This document shows, one piece after another, positions 9,337-18,456 of a stretch of 64,000 nt of DNA. How positions within the stretch are numbered: position 1 is the stretch's first letter; every line of letters starts with the position of its first letter. The stretch covers positions 60,371-124,370 of the forward strand of contig NZ_FOTL01000003.1 in NCBI RefSeq assembly GCF_900114585.1, in the 5' to 3' direction. This stretch comes from Methanobrevibacter olleyae (GTDB lineage: Archaea > Methanobacteriota > Methanobacteria > Methanobacteriales > Methanobacteriaceae). Below the pieces are notes generated by a model, which was not told where the DNA came from, did no database searches, and worked only from the letters and a program-made list of their open reading frames with translations. The position numbers were made by a program, and so were the translations under genes.

Positions 9337-10317
9337 ATGGATCAGTATATGATGCGTTTTATTAGGAATAAACTTATTCACTTTATTGTTTTAATGGTTG
9401 TTGTTTCGATTTTTAGTTTTTTACTTTTGGATCTTTCACCAATTGATCCTGTTAACGCATATTTAAAACAAACTCCTGTAACTCCTGCTCAAAGAGCATT
9501 ATTAGAACAATATTGGGGTGTAGGTCAACCTATAACAACTAAAATATTTAATTGGTTTAGTAATTTTATTCAAGGAAATCTTGGAAATTCATTAATTTTT
9601 AGAAAACCTGTAGCTGATGTTATATTTGAAAAATTCACTGCTTCTTTAATATTAATGTTTTTATCATGGATTGTTAGTGGAGTATTAGGTTTTATTTTAG
9701 GTGTTTTAGCTGGTAAAAATAAAGGGTCATGGATTGATAAATGTGTTAGGGTTTATTGTTATATTTTACAATCTGCACCTTCTTTTTGGATTGGATTACT
9801 TGTACTTGTTGTATTTTCGGTAGAATTAGGATGGTTCCCGGTTGGTTTAGGTGTTCCAATTGGTGTATCAAGTGATAATGTAACGATATGGCAATGGATG
9901 GCACGACTTGTATTACCAACTCTTACACTTAGTATGGTTGGTGTAGCATCAATTGCATTGTATACTCGTAATGAGTTATTAAATGTACTTTCGTCTGATT
10001 ATGTTTTATTTGCTAGATCTAGAGGCGAAGATGGATGGGATTTAATTGAAAGACACGGTATAAGAAATATATTATTACCTGCATTAACGTTACAATTTTT
10101 GAATTTTAGTGAATTGTTTGGAGGTGCAGTTCTTGTAGAACAAGTATTTTTATATCCAGGTATTGGACAAACTGCCGTTGCTGCAGGGCTTCAAAGTGAC
10201 GTGCCCTTATTGTTAGGAATTGTTGTAGTAAGTGCAGTATTTGTATTTGTTGGAAATTTAATTGCAGATATATTATACTACTTTGTTGATCCTCGTATTA
10301 AGGAGAATGAGATATGA
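9337..10317 (+). CDS. ABC transporter permease (NikB/OppB type), operon 1
   Basis: This 326-residue membrane protein has about six helices, starting with LIHFIVLMVVVSIFSFLLL at residues 11-29. It carries the BPD-transporter inner-membrane signature, visible as the ELLNVLSSDYVLFARSRGED region with the EAA-like loop that contacts the ATPase. VDPRIKENEI at the C-terminus is typical of NikB/DppB/OppB proteins. It pairs with the next permease (ATGA-type overlap at 10314-10317) to form the pore of the importer. It is about two-thirds identical by eye to the operon 2 protein at 20463. Ribosome site GTTGAT is weak. Confidence 0.87.
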   Translation: MDQYMMRFIRNKLIHFIVLMVVVSIFSFLLLDLSPIDPVNAYLKQTPVTPAQRALLEQYWGVGQPITTKIFNWFSNFIQGNLGNSLIFRKPVADVIFEKFTASLILMFLSWIVSGVLGFILGVLAGKNKGSWIDKCVRVYCYILQSAPSFWIGLLVLVVFSVELGWFPVGLGVPIGVSSDNVTIWQWMARLVLPTLTLSMVGVASIALYTRNELLNVLSSDYVLFARSRGEDGWDLIERHGIRNILLPALTLQFLNFSELFGGAVLVEQVFLYPGIGQTAVAAGLQSDVPLLLGIVVVSAVFVFVGNLIADILYYFVDPRIKENEI

Positions 10318-11177
10318 TGTTTAAAAGGAAAGTTGATGATAATAAGCCATGGTTTGTATATAATGCTAACTTAAGAACTAAAACATTAGTAATAATTGGA
10401 GTATCATCACTATTTTTATTAGCTATTTTAATAAGTAGCATGCTAATTGACACATCTGCTTTATCGACAGATTTTTCACAATTTAATCAGTTTCCTTCAT
10501 TTGAACATATTTTTGGTACTGATTGGATGGGTCGTGATATGTTTACACGAACAGTTGCAGGGCTAGGATTAAGTATGGGTGTTGGTGCTTTTGCATCTAT
10601 AATAAGTACCGCTGTAGCTATAATATTAGGTTTATTTTCTGGAGTTAATAGATTACTAGATGAGTTTGTAGCTGGAGTGATTGATCTATTTTCAGCTATT
10701 CCTCATATATTACTTATTATTCTTTTATCAATTTCTGTTGGTGGAGGATTTTATGGAGTAATTATAGGTGTTGGTTTAACTCATTGGACACCATTAGCAC
10801 GTATTTTAAGGGCTGAAGTAAAACAAATACAAACAACTGAGTTTATTAAAATGGCTGAACAACAAGGTAAATCTAAATTATGGATTGCAACAAAACATAT
10901 GTTTCCGTTGGTAGTTTCACAAATTATTGTTGGGGTTATATTGATGTTTCCTCATGCAATTATGCACGAGGCAGGTATCACTTTCCTTGGATTTGGTTTA
11001 TCTCCACATGAACCTGCAATTGGTATTATTTTAGCTGAATCAATGCAGTACTTATCAAATGGGGCTTGGTGGCTTGCATTTTTCCCAGGCTTATCTTTAT
11101 TAATCATTGTATTGTTATTTGATTTGATTGGAGAATATGTTCATATGTTATTAGATCCAGTTGAGGCACAAAAGTAG
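10314..11177 (+). CDS. ABC transporter permease (NikC/OppC type), operon 1
   Basis: This 287-residue permease is the partner of the preceding one. Family marks are the N-terminal helix (TLVIIGVSSLFLLAILISSM), HIFGTDWMGRDMFTRT, the EAA-loop region LRAEVKQIQTTEFIKMAEQQ, and HEAGITFLGFGLSPHEPAIG near the C-terminus. The gene starts at ATG 10314, overlapping the upstream stop by four bases, and ends eight bases before the ATPase gene, so expression is probably coupled. No damage is visible, although the operon's binding-protein gene carries a stop. Confidence 0.87.
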   Translation: MMFKRKVDDNKPWFVYNANLRTKTLVIIGVSSLFLLAILISSMLIDTSALSTDFSQFNQFPSFEHIFGTDWMGRDMFTRTVAGLGLSMGVGAFASIISTAVAIILGLFSGVNRLLDEFVAGVIDLFSAIPHILLIILLSISVGGGFYGVIIGVGLTHWTPLARILRAEVKQIQTTEFIKMAEQQGKSKLWIATKHMFPLVVSQIIVGVILMFPHAIMHEAGITFLGFGLSPHEPAIGIILAESMQYLSNGAWWLAFFPGLSLLIIVLLFDLIGEYVHMLLDPVEAQK

Positions 11178-11185
11178 GTGACATT

Positions 11186-12136
11186 ATGGTTGAATTATTA
11201 GATGTTTCAAATTTATCAATATCTTTTACTCAATATGTTCAAGGTTTGCAACAAAGAGAATTAAAAGTAATATCTGATTTATCATTAGATGTTAATGAAG
11301 GGGAAGTTGTAGCTATTCTTGGATCTAGTGGTTCGGGTAAAAGTTTACTTGCTCATGCTATATTAGGGATTCTTCCAGAGAATGCGGCATGTTCTGGTGA
11401 TATTAGTTTTAAAGGAAAGGTTTTAACAGAGGAAGATAAAAAAGAAATTAGAGGTAAGAGTATCTGTCTGATTCCCCAATCTGTTAATTATTTAGATCCA
11501 TTAATGAAGGTATCACAACAAGCAATTGGAAAAACAAAAGATGAAGAGGATTATAAACATAAAAAATCTCATCAAAGAGAAGTATTTTTAAAATATGGTT
11601 TAGATGAATCTGTGGATAATATGTATCCTTTTGAATTATCTGGGGGAATGGCAAGAAAGGTTTTACTTTCAACTGCGTTATTATCTAATCCAGAATTGTT
11701 GGTTGCTGATGAACCAACACCTGGATTAGATGATAAAAGTGTAGAAGAAACAATTAATGATATTAAAAAATTAGCAGAAGAAGGTAAAGGTGTGCTTCTT
11801 ATTACACATGATATAGAAGTTGCTATAAGAACTGCGAATAGAATTGCAATATTTTACTCAGGATATGTAATTGAAATTAATCAAGCAGAAAATTTTAAAA
11901 ATGCTGATACTTTAATGCACCCATATTCGAAGGCATTAATAGATTCTTTACCTGATAATGGTTTTAAATTAACTGAAGGTACTCAACCCTTAAATGATAA
12001 TAAAGGTTGTATTTATTATAAAAATTGTTTATTGAGAAAGGATATATGTAAAGACACTAAACCATCATTACATAAAATTGGTGATAGTAAAGTCAGATGT
12101 CATTTATACAATGGAGGTTTAGATGATGAAACTTGA
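11186..12136 (+). CDS. ABC transporter ATPase (NikD/OppD type), operon 1
   Basis: This 316-residue cytoplasmic ATPase powers the importer. Visible motifs: Walker A GSSGSGKS (about residue 46), Q-loop IPQSVNYLDP, signature ELSGGMARKV, Walker B LLVADEPTPGLD, and the switch His in LLITHDIE. The C-terminal tail HPYSKALIDSLPDN followed by a cysteine-containing segment (CIYYKNCLLRKDIC...CHLY) is typical of Opp/Dpp/Nik ATPases. AGGTGA before ATG 11186 is a good ribosome site. It overlaps the next gene by 14 bases. Confidence 0.88.
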   Translation: MVELLDVSNLSISFTQYVQGLQQRELKVISDLSLDVNEGEVVAILGSSGSGKSLLAHAILGILPENAACSGDISFKGKVLTEEDKKEIRGKSICLIPQSVNYLDPLMKVSQQAIGKTKDEEDYKHKKSHQREVFLKYGLDESVDNMYPFELSGGMARKVLLSTALLSNPELLVADEPTPGLDDKSVEETINDIKKLAEEGKGVLLITHDIEVAIRTANRIAIFYSGYVIEINQAENFKNADTLMHPYSKALIDSLPDNGFKLTEGTQPLNDNKGCIYYKNCLLRKDICKDTKPSLHKIGDSKVRCHLYNGGLDDET

Positions 12137-12737
12137 AGGGAGAAATATTTCATTTGCTTATAAAAAAGGTTTCCCTATTTTGAATGATATTTCTATAACT
12201 ATTCCTAATGATAAAGTAATTGGTTTGATTGGAGATAGTGGTAGTGGTAAAAGTACTTTATGTAAAGTACTTTCTGCATACATTAAGAAATATGAAGGAA
12301 ATGTTCTGATGGATAATAAAACTATAGATTCTAATGGTTATAATCCTGTACAATTGATATTTCAACATCCTGAAAAAACTATGAATCCTAAATGGAAAAT
12401 GAAAAATATCTTAGAAGAATCATGGATTCCACCAAAAGAATTAAGAGATACATTTGGCATTTCTGATGATTGGTTAAAAAGATGGCCAAATGAATTATCA
12501 GGGGGAGAACTACAAAGATTTGCAATATTAAGATCTTTACATCCAAAAACAAGATTTATAATTGCTGATGAAATAAGTACTATGCTTGATGCAGTAACAC
12601 AAGTTCAAATATGGGATGTTTTATTAGAATATGCTAAAAAACAAAATATTGGGATTTTAGCTGTAAGTCATGATAAAGCCTTACTTGATGTGGTATCTGA
12701 TGATGTCTTCTATTTTAATGAACTAAATAATAAATAA
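12123..12737 (+). CDS. ABC transporter ATPase (NikE/OppF type), operon 1
   Basis: The second ATPase, 204 residues, is shorter than most OppF proteins and resembles NikE-like subunits. Walker A is GDSGSGKST (about residue 37), the signature is ELSGGELQRF, Walker B is FIIADEISTMLD, and the switch His is in AVSHDKALL. GGAGGT at 12113-12118 serves ATG 12123 or the adjacent ATG 12126. It forms the ATPase pair with the preceding gene. Operon 1 ends here, and IS remnants follow. Confidence 0.86.
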   Translation: MMKLEGRNISFAYKKGFPILNDISITIPNDKVIGLIGDSGSGKSTLCKVLSAYIKKYEGNVLMDNKTIDSNGYNPVQLIFQHPEKTMNPKWKMKNILEESWIPPKELRDTFGISDDWLKRWPNELSGGELQRFAILRSLHPKTRFIIADEISTMLDAVTQVQIWDVLLEYAKKQNIGILAVSHDKALLDVVSDDVFYFNELNNK

Positions 12738-12841
12738 ATATTTTATTATCTAATTCTTAGAGTGACTCATAAATATTTTAAGATAAAATTTTATATATTT
12801 TATCTAAAAATAATTTATTTATAAATTATTTATAAATTGGG

Positions 12842-14060
12842 TTCAGTTGAAATCATTATTTTGTAATTAATTAAATTGATTTGTGGATGTCATACATCAA
12901 ATATTTGAATTTAGTTTCTTTATTTGATAAATTAGTATTTATTTGTATTAGTTTAGTTTAATATTCTTTTAATTACACTAAACACGCTTTCAACATTGTT
13001 ATGCCTTGTGTATATTGGGTTGTGGAAAACATAATGACTTTGAGTTCTGAAATAAGTAGTTTTGACTCGTTTTTTTTTATTTGGCTATAATGTCAAAAGC
13101 ATTTTATTTTCTTCGTTGATTACTATTCTTATGTTTTCAAAAATCATATGCTTTATCTGCAATAATATAATATGGGTTTTTTTGCACTGCTTTATATTAG
13201 TGTAAAACATAAAATTATAAAATGATACATCATGTTTTTGAATCCTTTTTGAGGTTTTACAGACAATATTAATCAAGTTTCAACATCCGATTGCAATGTG
13301 ACATTTTGTGTAGCTTTTTCGCTATTTTTTGCGAATGATTGCATAATATTTGTCTGCATAGTCATTAGTGAATCTAAAACCATCTAAAACAATAATTTCA
13401 CATTTATTGACGAATTTATTTAAAATTACTTCATTTAAACTACGAATATAAGAGGTTGCAAGCTTTTTAAAGAATATTTTTGTAAAAGTTGACTAATGGG
13501 GAACTTTTCTGAATCCTTTAAAATTCTAGGGATTTCACTTGATAAGTTCAATTAGTTCACAAATTTCTCTGGTAAGTATAAAATTTAAATAAAACCTTTT
13601 TTATTGTATAATATTGTGAATTTAGCTGCATTTTTTGTAAGTGTGCTTGGAATACTTGCTCGAATAGTCTGGAAATACTATTTTTTAGCATTATTCAAAA
13701 GTGAGTAATATGATAAAACGCTCTAATTTTATTCTTCTTAATTTCATTTTCAGGGTCTCTGGTCATTCTTTCAATACAAGATTTTTACTGGATTTTTCTA
13801 ATTTGAAATCCAAAAGATTTAACTGCAGTGAATGAGCAAAATGAGCTTGGAAATTTAATATTTAACTATACATAATAACATTTATTCCCCTTTTTAGTAA
13901 ATATAGTTTTATTATTTCTTATTTTTTGACTTTGAAGTATTATTTCAAGTGTAACTAAATTTAAAGCATTTTAAAAGCTTTATATCTCAATTTAGAGCAA
14001 CTTAAAAATTTTTTTTACTCGATATGCAATTTCAATTGAAAAAGAATTTCAACAAAGTGC
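12842..14060 (-). pseudogene. Decayed IS5-like element between importer operon 1 and cooC
   Basis: The reverse strand carries broken pieces of the IS5-like transposase. A region like RKSYTKCHIAI...DVET lies around 13285-13340, and the start of the C-terminal half reads TTACACTAATATAAAGCAGT in reverse complement, exactly as in the plus-orientation copy at about 6690-6710. The 5'-end motif CATTTATTCCCCTTTTTAGT is near 13878. Stops and shifts are frequent. It forms an inverted pair with 6400-7045 around operon 1. No intact gene lies between 12738 and 14221. Confidence 0.65.
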
Positions 14061-14125
14061 TTTTTAAAACAAACAATAAAATTTAATTTTCAAATTATTA
14101 CTTTTCTTCTTTTTTAATAGAAATA

Positions 14126-14153
14126 GTAATAAATATATTTAAATAATTATTAC
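14126..14153 (+). promoter_or_regulatory. GTAATA-N16-TATTAC inverted repeat before cooC
   Basis: GTAATA (14126-14131) and TATTAC (14148-14153) are perfect inverted half-sites with a 16-base spacer, 28 bp in all. This is the same half-site/spacer geometry as the E. coli NikR operator (GTATGA-N16-TCATAC). It ends 68 bases before the cooC start. Binding by a nickel regulator is inference. Confidence 0.45.
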
Positions 14154-14221
14154 TTTATATAATAAATCAAGACATATCAACAGATTTATAGAAATATGTC
14201 ACAAATTAAGAGGTTTATATA

Positions 14222-14983
14222 ATGCCTAAAGTATTAATTAGCGGAAGAGGAGGTAGTGGCAAAAGTACCGTAGTTTCATTGCTTGCTCAAAGACTAAAAC
14301 GCAATGGAAATAAGATTTTGGTTGTTGATTCTGATGAATCTAATTTGTGTTTAAATAAAATTTTAGGTATAAACAAATCAAAAGATACATTAATGGGTAA
14401 TTTGGGAGGTAAAAAACTTATTAGGGATAAATTGATGGAAGTAGTTCAAAAAGGTGAAAGTAATCTTAATATTTTTGATGAAATGTCTTTAGATAATCTT
14501 TCTGAAGAATATGTTTCTTGGAATGATAATTTAGGATTTTTAGAAATTGGCAAAATTGAACATTCTATGGAAGGATGTGCATGTCCAATGGGGGCTTTAG
14601 CACGTGATTTCTTCAATCATATTAAAGTTAATAAAGATGAATGGATTTTAATTGATACTGAAGCAGGTATTGAACATTTTGGAAGAGGCCTTATAGAAGG
14701 TGTAGATTTTATAGTTACTATTGTTGATCCTTCTGAAGATGCAATATTATTAGCAAATAAAGCATTTGATTTATCTTTAGAAGATAATAAAACTTTTGGA
14801 CTTATTTTAAATAAAGTGGATAGGGCTTCAGAAAAAATAATAAAAAATAAATTAAATCCAAATATTAGTATTATAGGTACTATCGATTATTCTCCTGATA
14901 TAGCTATGTTGAATCTTAAAGGAGATTCAATAGATTCTATTCTTGTTAATGGATTAAATGATGTTATAAATTATATTAATTAA
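14222..14983 (+). CDS. cooC: CooC-like nickel-insertion ATPase
   Basis: This 253-residue protein belongs to the MinD/CooC deviant P-loop family. The P-loop GRGGSGKST spans residues 8-16, VVDSDESN lies near residues 34-41, and a Cys-x-Cys pair (C119, C121 in EGCACPMG) sits where CooC proteins bind Ni(II) between subunits. Bacterial CooC uses ATP to mature the nickel-containing C-cluster of CO dehydrogenase. In a methanogen the likely client is CODH of the acetyl-CoA synthase complex, which is not in this window. Its place between two nickel-type importers fits. AGAGGT precedes ATG 14222, and an inverted repeat lies upstream. Confidence 0.82.
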   Translation: MPKVLISGRGGSGKSTVVSLLAQRLKRNGNKILVVDSDESNLCLNKILGINKSKDTLMGNLGGKKLIRDKLMEVVQKGESNLNIFDEMSLDNLSEEYVSWNDNLGFLEIGKIEHSMEGCACPMGALARDFFNHIKVNKDEWILIDTEAGIEHFGRGLIEGVDFIVTIVDPSEDAILLANKAFDLSLEDNKTFGLILNKVDRASEKIIKNKLNPNISIIGTIDYSPDIAMLNLKGDSIDSILVNGLNDVINYIN

Positions 14984-15077
14984 TAGAAGGCAATTTTATA
15001 TTATTATTTGTATGATAAAATACTTTTATATTATTGCTTATTATGATAAATTACGTTTATATTAAATGGATGAAATT

Positions 15078-15710
15078 ATGAAATTAAAAAATTTTAAAAG
15101 AGAAAATATGATTCCTCTTCCTGTAACTTTAATTTCTACAGCTAATAAAGAGGGAATTAGAAATATTGCTCCTTATTCATGTGTAGTAACTATATTAAGA
15201 CCTACAAATCTTGTCTGTATAGCTTCTGCAATGATGAGAGACACTTTTGTAAATATTGAGGAAACAGGTGAATTTGTTATTAATATGATATCAGTAGATA
15301 TGCTTGATACTGTTATACCAACTTCATCCCATGTTGCCTTTGATGTAGATGAATATGATTTAGCAAATTTAGAAGCTACTGAATCAAAAGAGATCAATGC
15401 TCCAGGTATTAAAGGAGCTTATTCTAGGATGGAATGTAAACTAAAGAAAATTTATAAGGACGAAGATTCAATTGGAATTCCTTATTTATTAATAATCGGT
15501 GAAGTAGTTTATCTTGAAGTAGAAGATGACTGTTTAGATAAAGAATATGGAGTTTTAAATTTAAATAAAGTGAAACCTTTGATGATGCTTGAATCAGATA
15601 AGGGAATGCATTTCTGTACTATAGAAGACATTAATAAATTTGAAACATTTGGAGCAATGTTTCCAGATGGAAAAGACCCATTAGAATGGATGTATGAATC
15701 AGAGGATTAG
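15078..15710 (+). CDS. Flavin reductase-like FMN-binding protein
   Basis: This roughly 210-residue protein resembles the flavin reductase-like (DIM6/NTAB, split-barrel FMN-binding) family. Marks: PLPVTLISTANKEGIRNIAP near the start, a substrate/FMN segment SAMMRDTFVNIEETGEFVIN, and LLIIGEVVYLEVEDD near residue 150. Such proteins bind FMN and act as oxidoreductases, often of unknown substrate in methanogens. An ATG at 15066 is also in frame, but GGATGA just before ATG 15078 looks like the ribosome site, so I prefer 15078. It stands alone between cooC and the divergent permease. Confidence 0.75.
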   Translation: MKLKNFKRENMIPLPVTLISTANKEGIRNIAPYSCVVTILRPTNLVCIASAMMRDTFVNIEETGEFVINMISVDMLDTVIPTSSHVAFDVDEYDLANLEATESKEINAPGIKGAYSRMECKLKKIYKDEDSIGIPYLLIIGEVVYLEVEDDCLDKEYGVLNLNKVKPLMMLESDKGMHFCTIEDINKFETFGAMFPDGKDPLEWMYESED

Positions 15711-15963
15711 CTTAAAATTTAAATATAGGTGATTTTTTTTAAAAATTATAATTCCTTGGATAAATGATTTAATTCTAATAGTTATATCTATTCAAATTTA
15801 CTTATTAGTGGTAAAAAAATTAAAGAATTTTGTATTTTCATAATGTGGAAATACAATTTTGTTTATTTTAAAAATTAATTTAGATTGACATTTTTTTATA
15901 AACAAAACTAAGCTTTTTTTAAAATCTTTAAATATCAAACTTTAGTATTTATAAATATTAGAA

Positions 15964-17250
15964 TTAAGATTCAGCATCGAGTTTAGGCTCTTTAAATATT
16001 AAATGTTCTAATATAAATACTGTGAGAACTCCCATTACAAAACCATTGGTTAATATTGGCCTGATCATTAATGGAAGCTGGTCTATTAAAGTTTGTGGTA
16101 AGAATACTATTAAAGTTGCTATTATTATTGGCAATCCCATAACTATTCCATGATCCATATTATTATAAGCCTTAGTTTCTATTCCTATATTTATACCTGC
16201 TCCAATTTGTGCTGTCATTATATATATCAAAACTGCTGCTATTACTGGTGATGGAATTGAACTTATAATACTCACTGTAAGTGGTGAAAAGGCAATAATT
16301 ATCATTCCAATAGCTGTTATTACCAAAGGATATCTTGAAGCACATTTGGTTGTTGCTATGATACCTGGAGTCATTGAATAGTTAACCGGACCTACAAGAC
16401 CTAAAATACCAGCTAAAATATTTGTTAGGCCTGTTACAACTATACCTTTCTTTATTCTTTTATCCATATCATTTAATTTAAGTAAATAACCAACACTTTG
16501 AATTGAACCTAAATCATTTATTGTAAGTGCTAAAAAACAGATTATAAATGCAAATATCATACCTATATCTGGTATTGCAAGAATAGGATTATTTATGCTT
16601 GGTAATGATAAAAATTGAAGATTTAAATCCTGAGAATATCCTTGATTAAAGATAAGATAAAATAATAAACTTCCAAATAACATAATCCAAAGGGGTAAAG
16701 TTGATCTCCAAAGTCCTTTAAGTCTTTTATGTGTAAATAATATTATTAAAATCAATCCTAATGAGAATAATAAGTTAGTAAATTTAACTACTCCATTAGT
16801 TTCTATCATTAATTTCAATATAGTAGGTGCCAAGGTGAAGGCTATTAAGAGAAGTATAACGATTATAACCCGTGGGGTAAATAATTTCTTAATATACTTT
16901 AAAAGTCCAGTAGCAGCTATTATAGTCAATATAGCTCCAGATATTATGATTGAAGAATTTATAGATCCAAATCCCTGATTTAATGTAGCTAAAATAGCTA
17001 TAAGTAAGACAGTTGCAGGGCCAATAACCATAGGTAGTTTATGTCCAAATTTGACTTGTAGTAGGAGAGCTATTCCCATTAAAATAAGTAAAGTCTGAAT
17101 ATAACTAACTGTATTTCCATTAGTATAAACACTACCTACAATCTTTCCTATAATTAAGATTATAGGAATTGAAACTGCTAACCACTGAATACCAAATAAC
17201 AGGTTCTCAATTTTCGGTGGCTTTTCATCTAAATTAAAATCCAAATCCAT
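15964..17250 (-). CDS. NCS2-family purine/pyrimidine permease
   Basis: This 428-residue integral membrane protein has about 12 hydrophobic segments. It begins MDLDFNLDEKPP and then LLFGIQWLAVSIPIILIIG. Family features are the MVIGPATVLLIAIL segment, the INDLGSIQSVG stretch in the middle, and NILAGILGLVGPVNYSMTPG, close to the conserved NCS2 transport motif region. NCS2 carriers import uracil, xanthine or uric acid by cation symport; the substrate cannot be assigned here. GTGAT lies before the start. It has no operon partner. Confidence 0.8.
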   Translation of the reverse strand: MDLDFNLDEKPPKIENLLFGIQWLAVSIPIILIIGKIVGSVYTNGNTVSYIQTLLILMGIALLLQVKFGHKLPMVIGPATVLLIAILATLNQGFGSINSSIIISGAILTIIAATGLLKYIKKLFTPRVIIVILLLIAFTLAPTILKLMIETNGVVKFTNLLFSLGLILIILFTHKRLKGLWRSTLPLWIMLFGSLLFYLIFNQGYSQDLNLQFLSLPSINNPILAIPDIGMIFAFIICFLALTINDLGSIQSVGYLLKLNDMDKRIKKGIVVTGLTNILAGILGLVGPVNYSMTPGIIATTKCASRYPLVITAIGMIIIAFSPLTVSIISSIPSPVIAAVLIYIMTAQIGAGINIGIETKAYNNMDHGIVMGLPIIIATLIVFLPQTLIDQLPLMIRPILTNGFVMGVLTVFILEHLIFKEPKLDAES

Positions 17251-17760
17251 ATTATCACATAAGCCATTAATTAAATATTATTCATCTAAATCAAATAATT
17301 TAAAGTCTACTATTTTTTAATATATTAATATATTCACAATACTTTTCTTTTAAAGCTATTTAAATGATAACGATACTGAATTGATAGAACATCTTTTTCT
17401 TTTATCTTCTAATTTTTTATATTATTTTTATTATTCTTTATTTTTATTATTCTTCTAAAAGAGTTTTAATATAAGCGTTTTGACTTATTATTTCATGGTA
17501 TATGGATAGGTTTTTAATTGAATTCTAAATTTTATATCTTCCACCCATCCATTTTATCCTTCGTTTTATATGTATTTTATAATTTTTTCTGTTATACTAA
17601 TAATAAAAAAATATGATTATATTATTATTAAATTTCAATATCCTGATTTATTTATAGTTAATACATTTAAACATGAATTATAAACTAAATTCAGATATTA
17701 AAAACCTATATTATACTTTATTAAATGAAATATTTAAAATTATTGATTTTAGGAATTTAA
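17251..17760. other. Intergenic region, no gene seen
   Basis: About 500 bases of AT-rich DNA lie upstream of the permease gene. I see no gene and no repeat beyond simple AT runs. It presumably contains the leftward permease promoter. A short open frame starting at 17673 runs into IS remnant sequence and is not a believable gene. Confidence 0.5.
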
Positions 17761-18015
17761 ATTTTAAGACAATATTAATCGAGTGTCAACATCAATTGCA
17801 ATGTGACATTTTGTGTAGCTTTTTTGCTTTTTTTGAGAATAATTGCATAATATTACTGTACTGATCTGAAAATATCATTTTTGCATATTCAAATGCCTAA
17901 TTGATAAAATACTCTAATTTATTCTTGTTAAATTTACTTTCAGGGTCCTTTTATTATTCTTTCAATGCATGCTTCAACTAGATTTTCTAATTTAAAATCA
18001 AAAAGATTTAATTGT
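17761..18015 (-). pseudogene. IS5-like remnant before importer operon 2
   Basis: The sequence around 17770-17850 (AATGTGACATTTTGTGTAGC) is nearly identical to 13300-13320. The part around 17940-18010 (TTTCAGGGTCC..., AAATCAAAAAGATTTAATTG) matches 13750-13825. It is a truncated minus-orientation copy whose 5' end faces operon 2 and abuts the shared promoter block. Confidence 0.6.
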
Positions 18016-18036
18016 AATGGTTTTTATTTTTATACT

Positions 18037-18456
18037 TGTTTTATTAAAAAATTAGTAAGGTTTATATATTGCTTTACTTATATGTTTATATATAAAATAC
18101 ATTTTATTTTTTATTAAGCTAACTTGATATTTTATTAATTTTATCAAAATACTTAAAATAATTTTATATTTAAATAAAAGTAATTTAAATAAAAGCAATT
18201 TAAATAATATTTATTACTTATTTGTTTAACACAAGTTATTTGGTATTACTTTTTTTAGAAATGTTTTTATATAATCAATTAATAATTATTTAATATAAAG
18301 TATTAAAATAATAATTTATCCTTTATTAGTATTACTTAGGGGAATTATGTATTAGAAATGTTTTTTGTTATTAATAAACTCTTTTTGATATTTTTGATTA
18401 AATTTTATTTTAGTATTTTATTTTAATTTAAATCCTTTTTAAATTTGGTGTGAATT
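18037..18456 (+). promoter_or_regulatory. Promoter region of importer operon 2
   Basis: Bases 18037-18195 are closely similar to 7291-7450 before operon 1, including TTTATATATTG and AATAAAAGTAATTTAAATAA. After that the two diverge. GGTATTACTT (about 18242) and AGTATTACTT (about 18330) lie further on, as in the cooC and operon 1 upstream regions. The start codon at 18457 is preceded by GGTGTG. Confidence 0.55.

Noticed and set aside
7522..12737. Operon 1 as an ordinary oligopeptide importer
   Set aside because: It cannot be excluded, but the short second ATPase, the neighbouring CooC and the synthase-like pseudogene make nickel or a nickel chelate the better guess.
13085..13276. 63-codon minus-strand open frame as a gene
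   Set aside because: It is a shifted-frame piece of the degraded IS5-like transposase.
17673..17864. 63-codon open frame as a gene
   Set aside because: Its second half is IS5-like remnant sequence also seen at 13270-13340, and it has no ribosome site.
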